Shown: positions 16,113 to 24,929 of the stretch, one piece after another | How positions within the stretch are numbered: position 1 is the first letter of the stretch | Layout: each line of letters opens with the position of its first letter | DNA from: Syntrophus sp034006265 | GTDB taxonomy: Bacteria > Desulfobacterota > Syntrophia > Syntrophales > Syntrophaceae | Direction of reading: 5' to 3' | DNA length: 64,000 bases | Assembly (NCBI GenBank): GCA_034006265.1 | Contig: JAVETB010000004.1 | Span: 1 to 64,000, forward strand | The notes under the pieces: model-generated | Databases searched by the model: none | What the model saw: the letters and a program-made list of their open reading frames with translations, nothing else | Told to the model about the DNA's origin: nothing | Made by a program: the position numbers and the translations under genes

Positions 16113-16445
16113 TCAGAACATCCTTTCCGGGGGTCTTCTCTCCGGTACGACAGGAGGGGGCTCATCGGATTCGTTCCTGCTTCTGGATACGTAAAGATTG
16201 CAGTAGCAGCTTCCGTATTCCGCGATGTCCTGCTCCCGGTAGGCGCAGGGGCAAATGATATCCGAATCCTTCTGACGGTCGTTCGCCGCCAGGCGGCAGG
16301 GGCAGGACATGTAGCCATAACGTTCCTTATTGATCAGCAGACTGTCCAGCAGATCGAAAACCCACGGCTCATCCCTGTTGAAAAAAAATCCCTTCGGTTC
16401 ATTGATCTTCTTCAATGTATCATAAAGAGTGCGGCTGTCCATCAC
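16113..16445 (-). CDS. Ferredoxin-thioredoxin reductase catalytic (beta) subunit-like protein
   Basis: The 110-residue protein carries the signature CPC...CPC...CYC (in SCPCRLAAND, IICPCAYRE and GSCYCNLY), the ligands of the [4Fe-4S] cluster and the redox-active disulfide of FTR. In this family ferredoxin electrons are used to reduce a thioredoxin-fold partner. Its ATG overlaps the stop of a glutaredoxin-like gene (ATGA), which makes that protein the likely partner. No FTR variable (alpha) subunit is present, as is usual in non-photosynthetic anaerobes. A charged, proline-rich tail of about 20 residues ends the protein. Confidence 0.9.
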   Translation of the reverse strand: MMDSRTLYDTLKKINEPKGFFFNRDEPWVFDLLDSLLINKERYGYMSCPCRLAANDRQKDSDIICPCAYREQDIAEYGSCYCNLYVSRSRNESDEPPPVVPERRPPERMF

Positions 16446-16693
16446 AATCCAAGAGCCTCCCGTAACCTCTGTTCCTGAAATCCGACAATGATATCGTCTC
16501 CAATGAGAATGGTCGGGAAAGACAAAGCGGGGTTGTACTTGAACACTTCATTGAGACGGTCTATCCGGTCATCCCCGGTCAGCAGGTCCATTTCAATGCA
16601 GTCGTAAGAGACGCCGCATTCATTGAGAAATTTCTTGGCGGCCTTGCAATGGCTGCAGGTGCTGAGGGTATAGATTCTGATTTTTAAGGCCAT
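16442..16693 (-). CDS. Glutaredoxin-like protein
   Basis: The 83-residue thioredoxin-fold protein has the active-site CSHC in YTLSTCSHCKAAKKFL near the start, the cis-proline in LSFPTILIGDD, and the closing VGFQEQRLREAL helix of class I glutaredoxins. The start at 16693 follows GGGAGAGATAC; an upstream open stretch is not conserved-looking. It overlaps the FTR-beta gene by four bases, so the pair likely forms a ferredoxin-to-disulfide path in place of glutathione, which strict anaerobes of this kind often lack. Confidence 0.9.
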   Translation of the reverse strand: MALKIRIYTLSTCSHCKAAKKFLNECGVSYDCIEMDLLTGDDRIDRLNEVFKYNPALSFPTILIGDDIIVGFQEQRLREALGL

Positions 16694-16756
16694 GTATCTC
16701 TCCCTTTTCAAATTGTGATGGGCCTGCGGCGGGTTTGAAATCCCCATGGGTCCGGT

Positions 16757-17929
16757 TTAAACGTTAAGGCCTTCCATTGCCTGTGACATTCGCCGCAGGG
16801 CTTCCCCGAGGATGCTCCGGGGGCAGCCGAAGTTCAGACGGACGAATCCCGGCTCTCCGAAGTATTTGCCGTCGGAAAGACCCACTCCGGCGTTCTCGAA
16901 AAAGGAGGCGGAATTCTTCAACCCGGCGCTCCGGGTATCTATCCAGGCCAGATAGGTGGCCTCCACGGAATACATGGACAGGCCCGGAAGGCGGGAAATC
17001 GTCTCCTCCACCAGGGAGCTGTTTGTCCGGAGGTACTTCAGAAGAGCGGCGTGCCACTCCGGGCTGTCCCGGTAAGCGGCCAGAGCCGCGGCATATCCGA
17101 AAAGATTGACGGGGGGCACGATGCCGGCCATGGCCAAGCGAAAGCGCTTCCTCAGCGGGGGATTGGAAATCACTGCAAAGGAACAGCCCAGACCTGGAAT
17201 ATTGAAGGTCTTGCTCGGCGCCATCAGGGTGATGGTCCGCTCCGCAATTTCCGCACTCAGAGCGGCAATCGGCACATGACGTTTGCTCGAATCCAGGACA
17301 AGGCCGCAGTGAATCTCATCGGAGCAGATAATCCGGTCGCTCCCTGCAAAGCGATCCGCAAGCTCAAGCAGTTCCGCCGGTTCAAAGACCCTTCCGCAGG
17401 GATTGTGAGGGTTGCAGAGCAGAAAAAGCGACGTTCTGGGAGTCAGCCTGTCCCGGAGGGCATCAAGATCCATGATCCAGCGGCTTCCCTCCGAGATCAT
17501 GGGGATCGTCCCGAGACGGCGGTTTGCATGGCCCGGGGCCGTAAGAAAGGGCGGGTAAACGGGGACAGCCGTGAGAATCTCATCGCCCTCTTGACCTGCG
17601 GCCCGGCATGCGATGTTGAGTCCCGAGACAAGGCCAGGCAGCCAGACGATCCAGTCCGGCTCGACCGGCCAGGAGTAAAAATCCGAAAGCATGGTGCAGA
17701 CCACTTCAAGGAGTTCACGGGGAGGGTCGGTATAGCCGAACACACCGTGGTCAACCCGCTGGTGAAGGGCTTCTATGACGGGTTCGGGAGAGCGGAAATC
17801 CATGTCGGCAACCCAGAGGGGGAGAATATCCCGTCCCTCGTACCGGTCCCATTTTTCAGAGGAGGTCCCCCGGCGGTCGATCAGGATATCGAAATCCGGA
17901 ATCAGGGTGGAGTGCTCGGCGTCGATCAT
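16757..17929 (-). CDS. patB: PatB/MalY-type PLP-dependent C-S lyase
   Basis: The 390-residue fold-type I aminotransferase-like protein has the PatB/MalY marks: LPLWVADMDFRSPEPVIEAL near the start, FGYTDPP, CNPHNPCGRV (the PLP-ring asparagine), SDEIHCGLV, and the Schiff-base lysine in MAPSKTFNIPGL. The family contains cystathionine beta-lyases and some aminotransferases; a sulfur-amino-acid lyase fits the neighbouring thiol-redox genes but is inference. Its ATG overlaps the queF stop (ATGA), so it is translated with queF. Confidence 0.88.
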   Translation of the reverse strand: MIDAEHSTLIPDFDILIDRRGTSSEKWDRYEGRDILPLWVADMDFRSPEPVIEALHQRVDHGVFGYTDPPRELLEVVCTMLSDFYSWPVEPDWIVWLPGLVSGLNIACRAAGQEGDEILTAVPVYPPFLTAPGHANRRLGTIPMISEGSRWIMDLDALRDRLTPRTSLFLLCNPHNPCGRVFEPAELLELADRFAGSDRIICSDEIHCGLVLDSSKRHVPIAALSAEIAERTITLMAPSKTFNIPGLGCSFAVISNPPLRKRFRLAMAGIVPPVNLFGYAAALAAYRDSPEWHAALLKYLRTNSSLVEETISRLPGLSMYSVEATYLAWIDTRSAGLKNSASFFENAGVGLSDGKYFGEPGFVRLNFGCPRSILGEALRRMSQAMEGLNV

Positions 17930-18348
17930 GGTTGAGAAGTTCCCGGATTGGTGTATTCCGCTTCCACGGTTATGGAAATCCCGCCGCGCACTCCGAAATG
18001 TGCCGTGACTTTACACCATCGGGGCGAAAGGACGGCAATCAGATCCTCCAGGATGACATTGGTGACGTGCTCATGAAAAATGCCTTCATTGCGGTACGAC
18101 CAGAGATAAAGCTTCAGGGATTTTGATTCCAGAATGGAGGCATCGGGGATATACCGGATCTGGAGATGGGCAAAGTCCGGCTGACCCGTCATGGGGCAGA
18201 CGCAGGTAAATTCGTCCGTTTCCATGGTAACGACATAGTCCCGATCTGGATGACGGTTGGAAAAGGTTTCAAGGCTTTTAGACGGTTTTGCCTCACGTCC
18301 GAGAAGAGTCAGACGGCTGAGGTTCTCCGGTTGCGTCGAATTCTGCAC
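17926..18348 (-). CDS. queF: NADPH-dependent 7-cyano-7-deazaguanine reductase QueF
   Basis: QueF reduces preQ0 to preQ1 in queuosine synthesis. The 140-residue single-domain (YkvM-type) form shows the active-site cysteine in FTCVCPMTGQPDFA (near residue 50) followed by the conserved aspartate, the QueF motif ESKSLKLYLWSYR, and the FHEH segment. GTG at 18348 is the start, with AGGAG 12 bases upstream; the spacing is long. It is the first gene of a minus-strand run ending at the DUF422 gene. No preQ1 riboswitch is evident upstream. Confidence 0.93.
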   Translation of the reverse strand: MQNSTQPENLSRLTLLGREAKPSKSLETFSNRHPDRDYVVTMETDEFTCVCPMTGQPDFAHLQIRYIPDASILESKSLKLYLWSYRNEGIFHEHVTNVILEDLIAVLSPRWCKVTAHFGVRGGISITVEAEYTNPGTSQP

Positions 18349-18631
18349 CTTTATTGAGTTCTCCTGTGGAAATTTTCTGGAAAAAAAGTAATCTAACTAA
18401 TTTTTTTCGTTCCTTCAACAGGTTTCCTTTCAAATTTTCTGTAAGCCTTCCGCTATTCCAAAGCACAAAGACGCATTTGGCCCATGATCAAGGATAAAAA
18501 AAACGGGGAGCACATCGGCAAGAATATGGGCCATCGCCACGCCGAAGATACGGCTGAAAAGAGAGGGAAGGCCCTGTATTTTGTGCATCGAGGAATAAAT
18601 CCGTCCCGAAGTTGCACGACGCGGCAAGCGT

Positions 18632-19984
18632 TCACCCGGGAATTCCCATGAGGTTCGATGCGATGAAGAAGTAGATGATCAAACCCACCACGTCCGCCAC
18701 GGACGTGACCAGGGGGCTGCTGGCCACGGCGGGGTCCATGCCCAGCCTGTACAGGATGAAGGGCAGGCCTGCGCCGATGATGTTCGTTACCACGACGATG
18801 GAAGCCATGGCCAGGAAGAGAACCAGGGCCATCTGGACGCCGCCCCGGTAGAACCCGAGCATCCAGCTGAGCAGCCCCAGAGCGAGCCCCAGGATGAGGC
18901 CCACCACGACCTCCCTGCCAACGGCCCAGTTGTACTGGGCCGGCTTGACTTCGCCCGTGGCCATGGCCCGGACCATGAGCGTGGCGGACTGGGATCCGGC
19001 GTTGCCTCCGGTGGCAATGAGCAAGGGAATGAAAAAGGTCAGGGCGATGGAGGACGTGAGCAGGTCTTCGTGGTAGGCGATCACACCACCTGAGGCCATG
19101 TTCACCAGCACCAGGGCGGCCAACCACCCGACCCTCCTGCTGAACAGGGTCCACAGGCCGGAGTCCCGGTAGCTGATCTTCAGGGGACTGACAGCGGCCG
19201 ACAGCTGGATGTCCTCGGTGGCCTCCTTCTCGGCTACGTCGAGGACGTCGTCCACGGTGACAATGCCCAGGAGCACCCCGCCGGAATCCACCACGGGCAG
19301 GGTGACGAGGTCGTAGTGCTGGATCAGCCTGACCGCCTCCTGGCGGTCCTCGGAAGCGGTGATGCTCACGAAGGAACGGTCCATGATCCGCTCGACCGTG
19401 TCATCGGGGCCGGCAAGGATGAAGCGCCTCAAGCTCAGGGTGTCCAGGAGCCTCCACCGTGCGTCCACCACATGGATGACATGGATGGTCTCGCTGTCCC
19501 GACCCCGCTCCCGGATGTGATCCAGGGCCTGCGCCACTGTCCACTCAGGCCGGACCGCCACGTAATAAGGGGTCATGAGCCTGCCTACGCTTTTCTCCGG
19601 ATACCCGAGGAGATGCAGGGCGTCTTTCCGGTCGTCCGGGTCCAGGAGATTGAGGAGGCGTTGGGTGGCCATGCCCGGCATTTCCTCGAGAAACTCGGCC
19701 AGATCGTCTGGATCGAGATCGGCCAGAAGCTCCCGGGCTTCCTCATCAGAGAGGTCCTTGAGCAGCTCATCCTTTCTGAACGGTTCCAGGTACGAGAAGG
19801 CATCGGAAGCCAGCGACCTGGGCAGCAGGCGGAAAAGCAGGACACGTTCCTGCTTGCCCAGCGCAAGGAGGACATCCGTGACGTCCGGGGGGGGGACGTC
19901 GCGGAGCAACACCCTCACGCCGGTCCAGTCTTTCCGGCCGAGCAGTGTCCGGACTTCAGTCATCACTTTGCTCTCGTCACTCAT
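18632..19984 (-). CDS. mgtE: Magnesium transporter MgtE
   Basis: The 450-residue protein has the full MgtE layout: an N-terminal helical MgtE_N superhelix (about 1-125, with LLADLDPDDLAEFLEEM), two CBS domains (about 130-255, with VDSGGVLLGIVTVDDVLD), a plug helix, and a five-helix membrane domain holding the signature PLLIATGGNAGSQSATLMVRA at about 320 and the SPLVTSVADVVGLIIYF end. It forms a Mg2+ channel gated by cytoplasmic Mg2+. Codons are much more GC-rich than in the surrounding genes. Its start overlaps the stop of the DUF2238-like gene upstream by eight bases. Confidence 0.95.
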   Translation of the reverse strand: MSDESKVMTEVRTLLGRKDWTGVRVLLRDVPPPDVTDVLLALGKQERVLLFRLLPRSLASDAFSYLEPFRKDELLKDLSDEEARELLADLDPDDLAEFLEEMPGMATQRLLNLLDPDDRKDALHLLGYPEKSVGRLMTPYYVAVRPEWTVAQALDHIRERGRDSETIHVIHVVDARWRLLDTLSLRRFILAGPDDTVERIMDRSFVSITASEDRQEAVRLIQHYDLVTLPVVDSGGVLLGIVTVDDVLDVAEKEATEDIQLSAAVSPLKISYRDSGLWTLFSRRVGWLAALVLVNMASGGVIAYHEDLLTSSIALTFFIPLLIATGGNAGSQSATLMVRAMATGEVKPAQYNWAVGREVVVGLILGLALGLLSWMLGFYRGGVQMALVLFLAMASIVVVTNIIGAGLPFILYRLGMDPAVASSPLVTSVADVVGLIIYFFIASNLMGIPG

Positions 19985-20669
19985 GAACGCCCTCCCGGAA
20001 AAGATGGGGGTTTCGCCTGATGAATCGCCTTATCCAGAGCTCGATGAAGGATTGCCGCTCGCGGACCATGTACCACCAGCCCAGCAGGCTGACGGCCAGT
20101 GCCCCCAGGGCATCCACGATGAGATCCCACATGGTGTCCGTCAGGCCCGACGGGTCGCCCGCCATGGGCTTCTGCATGTTCATGCCGAAGACTCGGTCCA
20201 TGGCAAACTCGAAGATCTCCCAGAGAGTACCCATGGACACGGCGAAGGTGAATGCGAAGAAAGCCACGAACCGCGGGCGCATGTGGATGTCGATACGTTC
20301 GACCTCGTTGAGCACGTATATGAGGAGAAAGCCCAGGATGCCCAGAAGCAGGCCAGATGTGGCGTGCAGAGCGATATCCCACCACCAGAACCGTTCGTAG
20401 AAGTTCCTGACCTCCCCCAGGAAAAGGGCCGCGAACATGAACACGATGGCCAGCAGCTGGAACTCGGGGGAGATGTTTACCGGGAGGCTCTTCCTGAAGA
20501 CAACGGGCGCCGCGGTGATCGCCATGATGAGACTCACGGTAAAGGCCGTCATCCACTGGCCCTTGAAGAGCACCACAACGAGCTCGATGGCCATGACCAC
20601 CTGGAGCGCAATGACGACCCAGCGGTGGACGCGATCGGCCATGCTTGTGGGAAGATCCTGGGATATCAT
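19977..20669 (-). CDS. DUF2238/YjdF-like membrane protein
   Basis: The 230-residue product has six or seven hydrophobic segments and the conserved polar positions of the DUF2238 family: FYERFWWWDIALHATSGLLLG, GTLWEIFEFAMDRVFGMNMQ and DTMWDLIVDALGALA. The function is unknown. ATG 20669 is chosen because GAGAGGTGGATACAG precedes it; longer starts lie in the remnant of a BrkB gene. It overlaps mgtE downstream and, with four bases, the end of that remnant upstream, so the three once formed an operon. Like mgtE it is GC-rich. Confidence 0.78.
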   Translation of the reverse strand: MISQDLPTSMADRVHRWVVIALQVVMAIELVVVLFKGQWMTAFTVSLIMAITAAPVVFRKSLPVNISPEFQLLAIVFMFAALFLGEVRNFYERFWWWDIALHATSGLLLGILGFLLIYVLNEVERIDIHMRPRFVAFFAFTFAVSMGTLWEIFEFAMDRVFGMNMQKPMAGDPSGLTDTMWDLIVDALGALAVSLLGWWYMVRERQSFIELWIRRFIRRNPHLFREGVHE

Positions 20670-20930
20670 CTGTATCCACCTCTCTTTTCCTGGTTGTGGA
20701 CCGCCTCGGCGCCCAGCAGGAAGAAGCAGGCGGCGATGAAGAACCACAGGAGGAAATGACGAATATTGTGAGCGGTCCGTAGACGTTGCCGAACCGGGAG
20801 AGCTTCATAATGGTGCAGCAGGTAAAAAAAGGAGCTTCCCACATTCGAAGAGCAGGGCCGTCAGCTTGGTGTCGAGGAGAGCGTGGCGCACCCGGCCAGG
20901 GCAGATAACACGATCATCCTGCAGGCGATG
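20666..20930 (-). pseudogene. Decayed BrkB/YihY-family membrane protein gene
   Basis: Three minus-strand frames in sequence give pieces of the C-terminal half of the YihY/BrkB family: RVRHALLDTKLTALLFECGK (about 20892-20833), then after a T7 run SRFGNVYGPLTIFV (about 20806-20765), then LLWFFIAACFFLLGAEAVHN (about 20755-20695) to a TGA at 20666-20668. In intact relatives these join as ALLW-GK-LF-WY...G-VYG-L...LLW-Y--A-I-LLGAE. At least two frameshifts separate the parts and the N-terminal two thirds are missing. The stop overlaps the next gene start as in a working operon. Confidence 0.72.
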
Positions 20931-21186
20931 GTCCTGACAAGCTCCTGCGCAATTTTACGGATGGCGTCCGGAAAAAAGGCCCTACGCCGTACTTCCATAC
21001 GGAGCCGCTAGTTCCAAGTTCGGTGGTATGAACCTTTCGTTCCCATGCCAGAGGCCAGTCTGGAGCTCCGACATCCGGCGCGCTATCTGCGGATGGATGG
21101 AGGACATTCCTGAAATCGAAGATGTAGTCTCCTAAATACTTATATCTCCGATGCGGAAATATAGGAAAATCATCAAGGTGTGTCAA

Positions 21187-22113
21187 TGAAAATACAGGAC
21201 CCCGTCAAAGATGGCCAATTCATATCTAATATCGAGCCCTTACAGGCAAAGGGCCTTCATCATTGTTGTGCAATATATTTCATAGTGTTATGATTGCGAA
21301 TGACTTGACCCTGATGAAAATAAGCACCATGCCATGGGGATGGCGGCATCCGCACCGTCTCCTTTGAGCCCTCCTCGGCACTTCACTTTAACCAGATGGA
21401 GATTAATCCTGCTCTTGAGCATTTTTTTTTTTACATATTCCCTTCAACATTCTTTTGCGGACCCGGCAGCGAGCCGTTATGATACGTTTTTCCAGTCGAC
21501 GATCCAGCACATGTTTATGGCGGAATAACGAGCGCATTGAGAACCTTAAGGCGGCTTACCCGTTATGGCTATCTGGGAAGGGAAAGACCTCCTGTTCTTT
21601 TCCCCGAGAAGCCCTGGGCGACACCGCCGCTGAAGTAGCTAATATAATGGAGAAATCATTGACAACAGGTCTATTCTGTGCCATAGGTATCGCTGTGACA
21701 GCAACGAACTTCTCGACCCTGATCCATTGAACTCGGATTGGGAAGGAACTTCGTAATTTTCTACTTATCATCTCTCGAGCAGAAACGTAGAATGAAATGA
21801 TATGTGCCGGAGTTTTCAAAAGATGATCTATCCGGTCGGCCCGTCACCGTTGTGCCGCGAGCCGATAGCGCAGCCATGCTCTCTGCATAATGCAGGGAGG
21901 GGATAACCGTCAGCGATTTTCCGCTGAAATACGTGGAAGGGCAGGGCGGGAGGGGTGATAAAGGGAACGTTATCGGTCACGTCGAGGCCTCTATAACAGC
22001 TACCTTTCGCCCCATGGAGGGAAGAAACGGGTGCGGTTGGACCCCTTTTTGGTGCTGCGCACCGTTGTTGCTCAGCATCCGGTGTTTTTAGCTGTTTGCA
22101 AAGGGCCATCATT
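21187..22113. other. About 0.9 kb without a recognisable gene
   Basis: Short open frames exist (for example 21334-21528, 64 codons, with one hydrophobic segment in LTRWRLILLLSIFFF) but none has both a ribosome site and family features. The region lies between a decayed BrkB gene and a frameshifted GNAT gene and most likely holds worn gene remnants. I see no repeat, tRNA or hairpin that explains it. Confidence 0.45.
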
Positions 22114-22571
22114 GTGAATTTTTCCATAAGTATGGCGGGAAACGGCGACGCAGGTGACATTCTGGCCTTACAAAAGGTCGCCTATCAAAGCGAGGCAACC
22201 CTGTACCAGGATTGGACCATTCCGCCCCTCACACAGACTCTTTTGGAAATCGAAGCGGAATTTGAAACCAGGATATTCCTTAAGGCCATTCTCGAGGAAG
22301 GAATCGTGGGCTCCGTGAGAGGTTGCTTCGTTCGGGTACGTGCCTGATTGGCAGACTTATCGTTCATCCGCATTACCAGGGCAAGGGCATTGGTACTGCG
22401 CTCATGAAAAGCCTGGAGAAGGCGTTTCCTGAAGCGGATCGGTTTGAGCTCTTTACCGGCAACAAGAGCATGAACAATATCCGGCTTTATGAAAGGCTCG
22501 GGTATGAAGCGTATCGCGAAGAGGATTTGTCGTTGGATGTCCGCCTTGTCTTCATGGAGAAACGACGATGA
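22114..22571 (+). pseudogene. GNAT-family N-acetyltransferase, frameshifted
   Basis: Two frames together make a complete GNAT protein of about 150 residues. The first (start GTG 22114, or ATG 22132) reads GDAGDILALQKVAYQSEA and ends in ILEEGIVGSVRGCFVR before running to a stop at 22345-22347. The second, in the -1 frame, carries on with SGTCLIGRLIVHPHYQGKGI, the acetyl-CoA binding motif A, and NNIRLYERLGY, motif B. The junction lies near 22320-22340. The join GSVRG-GTCLIGRLIVHP is the normal family sequence order, so one base change broke the gene (or a sequencing error is present). Confidence 0.72.
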
Positions 22572-22681
22572 GAAGACGCCGGCCGGGCGCTGAACGCGAT
22601 CGTGCCCCTCTCGGGCACTCCGGGTTCGTTTCGTGTCAGGCGGTGATGTTCCATCAATAACCATTAACAAGAGAGAATGCT

Positions 22682-23251
22682 ATGCAGCAGACGTTACTGA
22701 TTACGGGTCTCACCTGTTTGATCGCTGCCATTGTGGGAGGAGGCCTCAAAGCTTTTGGAATTGAAATTCCGCTGCTGAGTTCGCGTGTCCGTCAGGTGGT
22801 TCTGGGACTGTTTGGACTTATCCTGATTGCGGTCGGGATGTTTCCACTGTTTCCTCCAGGATCTGTCACCGTCTATGAAGACAAAGTGCCGGATACAAAC
22901 ATTCACGGGATACGCTTTCTGGAGTTAACGGCGAAAAGCGCCCATAACCCTCCCAAGGTAAATGACCGGATCCAGGTGGAATTTACGCTGCAGAATGCCG
23001 GCGAAAAGCCTGTTGATCTACTGGGGATTTGGGTGACGGCTTACGACCCATCAGGTGGGCAAAAAGATTTTGCCTACCTGAAAATCAACAAGACCATGAT
23101 GCCCCAGGAAAAAATCACCACCTCAGGAGAAAGGACTCTTGATGCGGCTGGAACCTGGGAATTGGGTCCCCACTACGCATTGGGGACAAAATGGGACGGC
23201 GAACACTATCCAGGTCACTGGAAGCGCTTCCATCTGGCGGTGACGCAGTGA
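22682..23251 (+). CDS. Two-TM protein with extracytoplasmic domain, function unknown
   Basis: The 189-residue protein has two N-terminal hydrophobic segments (about 5-25 and 38-58) and then a soluble, beta-rich part (from about residue 65) that should lie outside the cytoplasmic membrane. The segment DRIQVEFTLQNAGEKPVDL resembles an Ig-like or CARDB-type strand pair, but I do not recognise a family. AAGAGAGAATGCT before ATG 22682 gives the start. It stands alone among broken small genes. Confidence 0.6.
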   Translation: MQQTLLITGLTCLIAAIVGGGLKAFGIEIPLLSSRVRQVVLGLFGLILIAVGMFPLFPPGSVTVYEDKVPDTNIHGIRFLELTAKSAHNPPKVNDRIQVEFTLQNAGEKPVDLLGIWVTAYDPSGGQKDFAYLKINKTMMPQEKITTSGERTLDAAGTWELGPHYALGTKWDGEHYPGHWKRFHLAVTQ

Positions 23252-23362
23252 AGTTCCTGACGATGACACCTGCGGCAGCGCCCCCAACAATGCCGCAGTC
23301 GACCTGTCGGGGGCGCGCCCCCCGTTATGCAAAAGAGAGAACCGAACAGATCCTCCAATCGT

Positions 23363-23856
23363 ATGACAGAACCCGGAAACACGCCGACGGGTTCTGCGAT
23401 TGCGGATTGGACCGGTAACGAGGCACATCCCTACTGGAAGCGGGTGACCCATCTGATCGAGCACAACTACCTGGACGTCTTCACCCCTGAGTGGCTCTTC
23501 GGCGGCAGGAGACATGGCTGGTCCCTGAGGTATAAAAAAACAGATCATTCTGTACGCTGAACCCCGAGAAGAATCGTTTTGTGCTGATCGTCGTTTTCAG
23601 AACAGACGAGCAGACGAAGGTGGAAACCATAAGAGACATCCTTTCTCTGGACACACAAAGAAAATACGACGAGGCCACAACCTATAACGACGGGAAATGG
23701 CTCATTCTCGCGGTCAACACCCACAAGGTCGAGAAGGGTGTAATGCGGCTTCCGGCCCTAAAGCGGCGGCCGAAGAAAAAGCAACAATCCATAACAAACA
23801 AATGCAGCCGGCGGCCTGCTGCAAAAGAGACGGTGATATGTCTCACCGAAACGTGA
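23363..23856 (+). pseudogene. DUF3788-family protein, frameshifted at an A7 run
   Basis: The first frame (ATG 23363, open from 23327) gives PYWKRVTHLIEHNYLDVFTP and RHGWSLRYKK, then stops soon after. Shifted by -1 at the run of seven A (23534-23540), the sequence continues SFCTLNPEKNRFVLIVVFRT and YNDGKWLILAVNT to KRRPKKK. These are the successive conserved blocks of DUF3788 (GW-LR-K, C-L-P-----V-IVF, G-W--I-V). Slippage on the A-run, a real mutation or a sequencing error could each explain it. The N-terminus is shorter than usual and the tail after PKKK is longer. Confidence 0.68.
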
Positions 23857-24125
23857 ACTCTTGGATGCCTCCAATCTGTGGGAACAATTTCATGTCCGGA
23901 TGCCGGGAAATCTGAAGTAACCGCCCTTAATGCAGGGACGGAATAGGCTGTACAAGTGGGAAAAGATGGTGTTATGACCTGCTGACAACGCCCTGCCGTC
24001 GGGGCAGACAACGGGGACTGAATTTTTCGGGACGGACGATATAGAAGAACATGACACATCGAACCAACCCGGGCGGACAAGCCGCCCACAGGACTCGGCA
24101 GATGTACGGCAAGGAGTGCAACGCC
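23857..24125. other. Intergenic stretch, no gene seen
   Basis: No open frame with a ribosome site, tRNA or clear terminator is visible. It separates the broken DUF3788 gene from the methyltransferase gene. Confidence 0.4.
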
Positions 24126-24929
24126 ATGAAAAAAGCATATGTCCACGGGTACGATCTGCAGGAGAACATCCGCTTACAGGATCAGGCCAACACCCTGATC
24201 GATCTGCTGCATTCCGACACGGCATACCCATCGGGAAGCCTCGTCCTGGAAGCCGGTTGCGGAGTCGGTGCACAAACGCTGACTCTGGCGCGGAACAGTC
24301 CTGGAGCCTCGATTGTATCCATGGACATCTCTGCGGCTTCGATCCTACAGGCCGAAGAGAAGATCCGCGCGGCAGGGCTGACGAATGTCCGGTTCCAGCA
24401 GGGGGACCTTTACCATTTGCCCTTTGCTGAAGCATCATTTGATCATGTCTTTGTATGCTTTGTCCTGGAGCATCTGAACGATCCGGTCCTTGCCCTGCAA
24501 AGGCTGAAGGCATGTCTACGGCCAGGAGGAACAATGACGGTGATTGAAGGCGACCATGGTTCCGCCTTTTTTTATCCTGATAGCAATGAAGCGCATGGCG
24601 CAATTTCCTGCCAGGTCGAATTGCAGTCCCGCGCCGGCGGAAACGCGCGGATCGGAAGGTCCCTGTATCCGTTGCTGGTCACTGCCGGATTTAGCGAAGT
24701 CCTGGTCTCCCCCCGGATGGTCTATGCCGATTCCAGCAGGCCGGACATCGTCGACGGATTCACGAAAAGAACATTCACGGTAATGATCGAGGGGGTGCGT
24801 CAATCGGCCATCGAGGAAGGCATCATAGACTCTGCCACCTTCGACAGGGGAATCCAGGCTTTATATCGGACAACCGAGCCGGACGGTACCTTTTGCTGCA
24901 CATTCTTCAAGGCCGTGGGGAAGGGATGA
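24126..24929 (+). CDS. Class I SAM-dependent methyltransferase (UbiE-like fold)
   Basis: The 267-residue protein has the SAM motif VLEAGCGVGAQTLTLA at about 40-55, the acidic end of the second strand (SMDIS), motif II GDLYHLPFAEASFDHVFVCF with the DLP-F---FD pattern, and LKPGG-like RLKACLRPGGTM. The substrate is unknown; small-molecule methylation is usual. ATG 24126 is chosen for AAGGAG nine bases upstream, though the frame is open from 24051. It is an isolated gene in the accessory stretch. Confidence 0.82.
   Translation: MKKAYVHGYDLQENIRLQDQANTLIDLLHSDTAYPSGSLVLEAGCGVGAQTLTLARNSPGASIVSMDISAASILQAEEKIRAAGLTNVRFQQGDLYHLPFAEASFDHVFVCFVLEHLNDPVLALQRLKACLRPGGTMTVIEGDHGSAFFYPDSNEAHGAISCQVELQSRAGGNARIGRSLYPLLVTAGFSEVLVSPRMVYADSSRPDIVDGFTKRTFTVMIEGVRQSAIEEGIIDSATFDRGIQALYRTTEPDGTFCCTFFKAVGKG

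Noticed and set aside
14510..16318. 602-codon version of the TPP enzyme
   Set aside because: The first 84 codons overlap the FTR-beta gene in another frame; ATG 16066 has a good ribosome site and the normal family start.
18349..18460. preQ1 riboswitch before queF
   Set aside because: No pairing pattern or conserved A-rich tail of preQ1 aptamers could be fitted.
18453..19154. Long minus-strand frame inside mgtE
   Set aside because: A shadow of the GC-rich mgtE gene, rich in His, Arg and Gly without any domain.
23255..23335. Integron attC site between small genes
   Set aside because: Only a CGTTATGC word and an AAC word are present; the inner arms do not pair as in attC, and the other spacers lack matching sites and an integrase was not seen.
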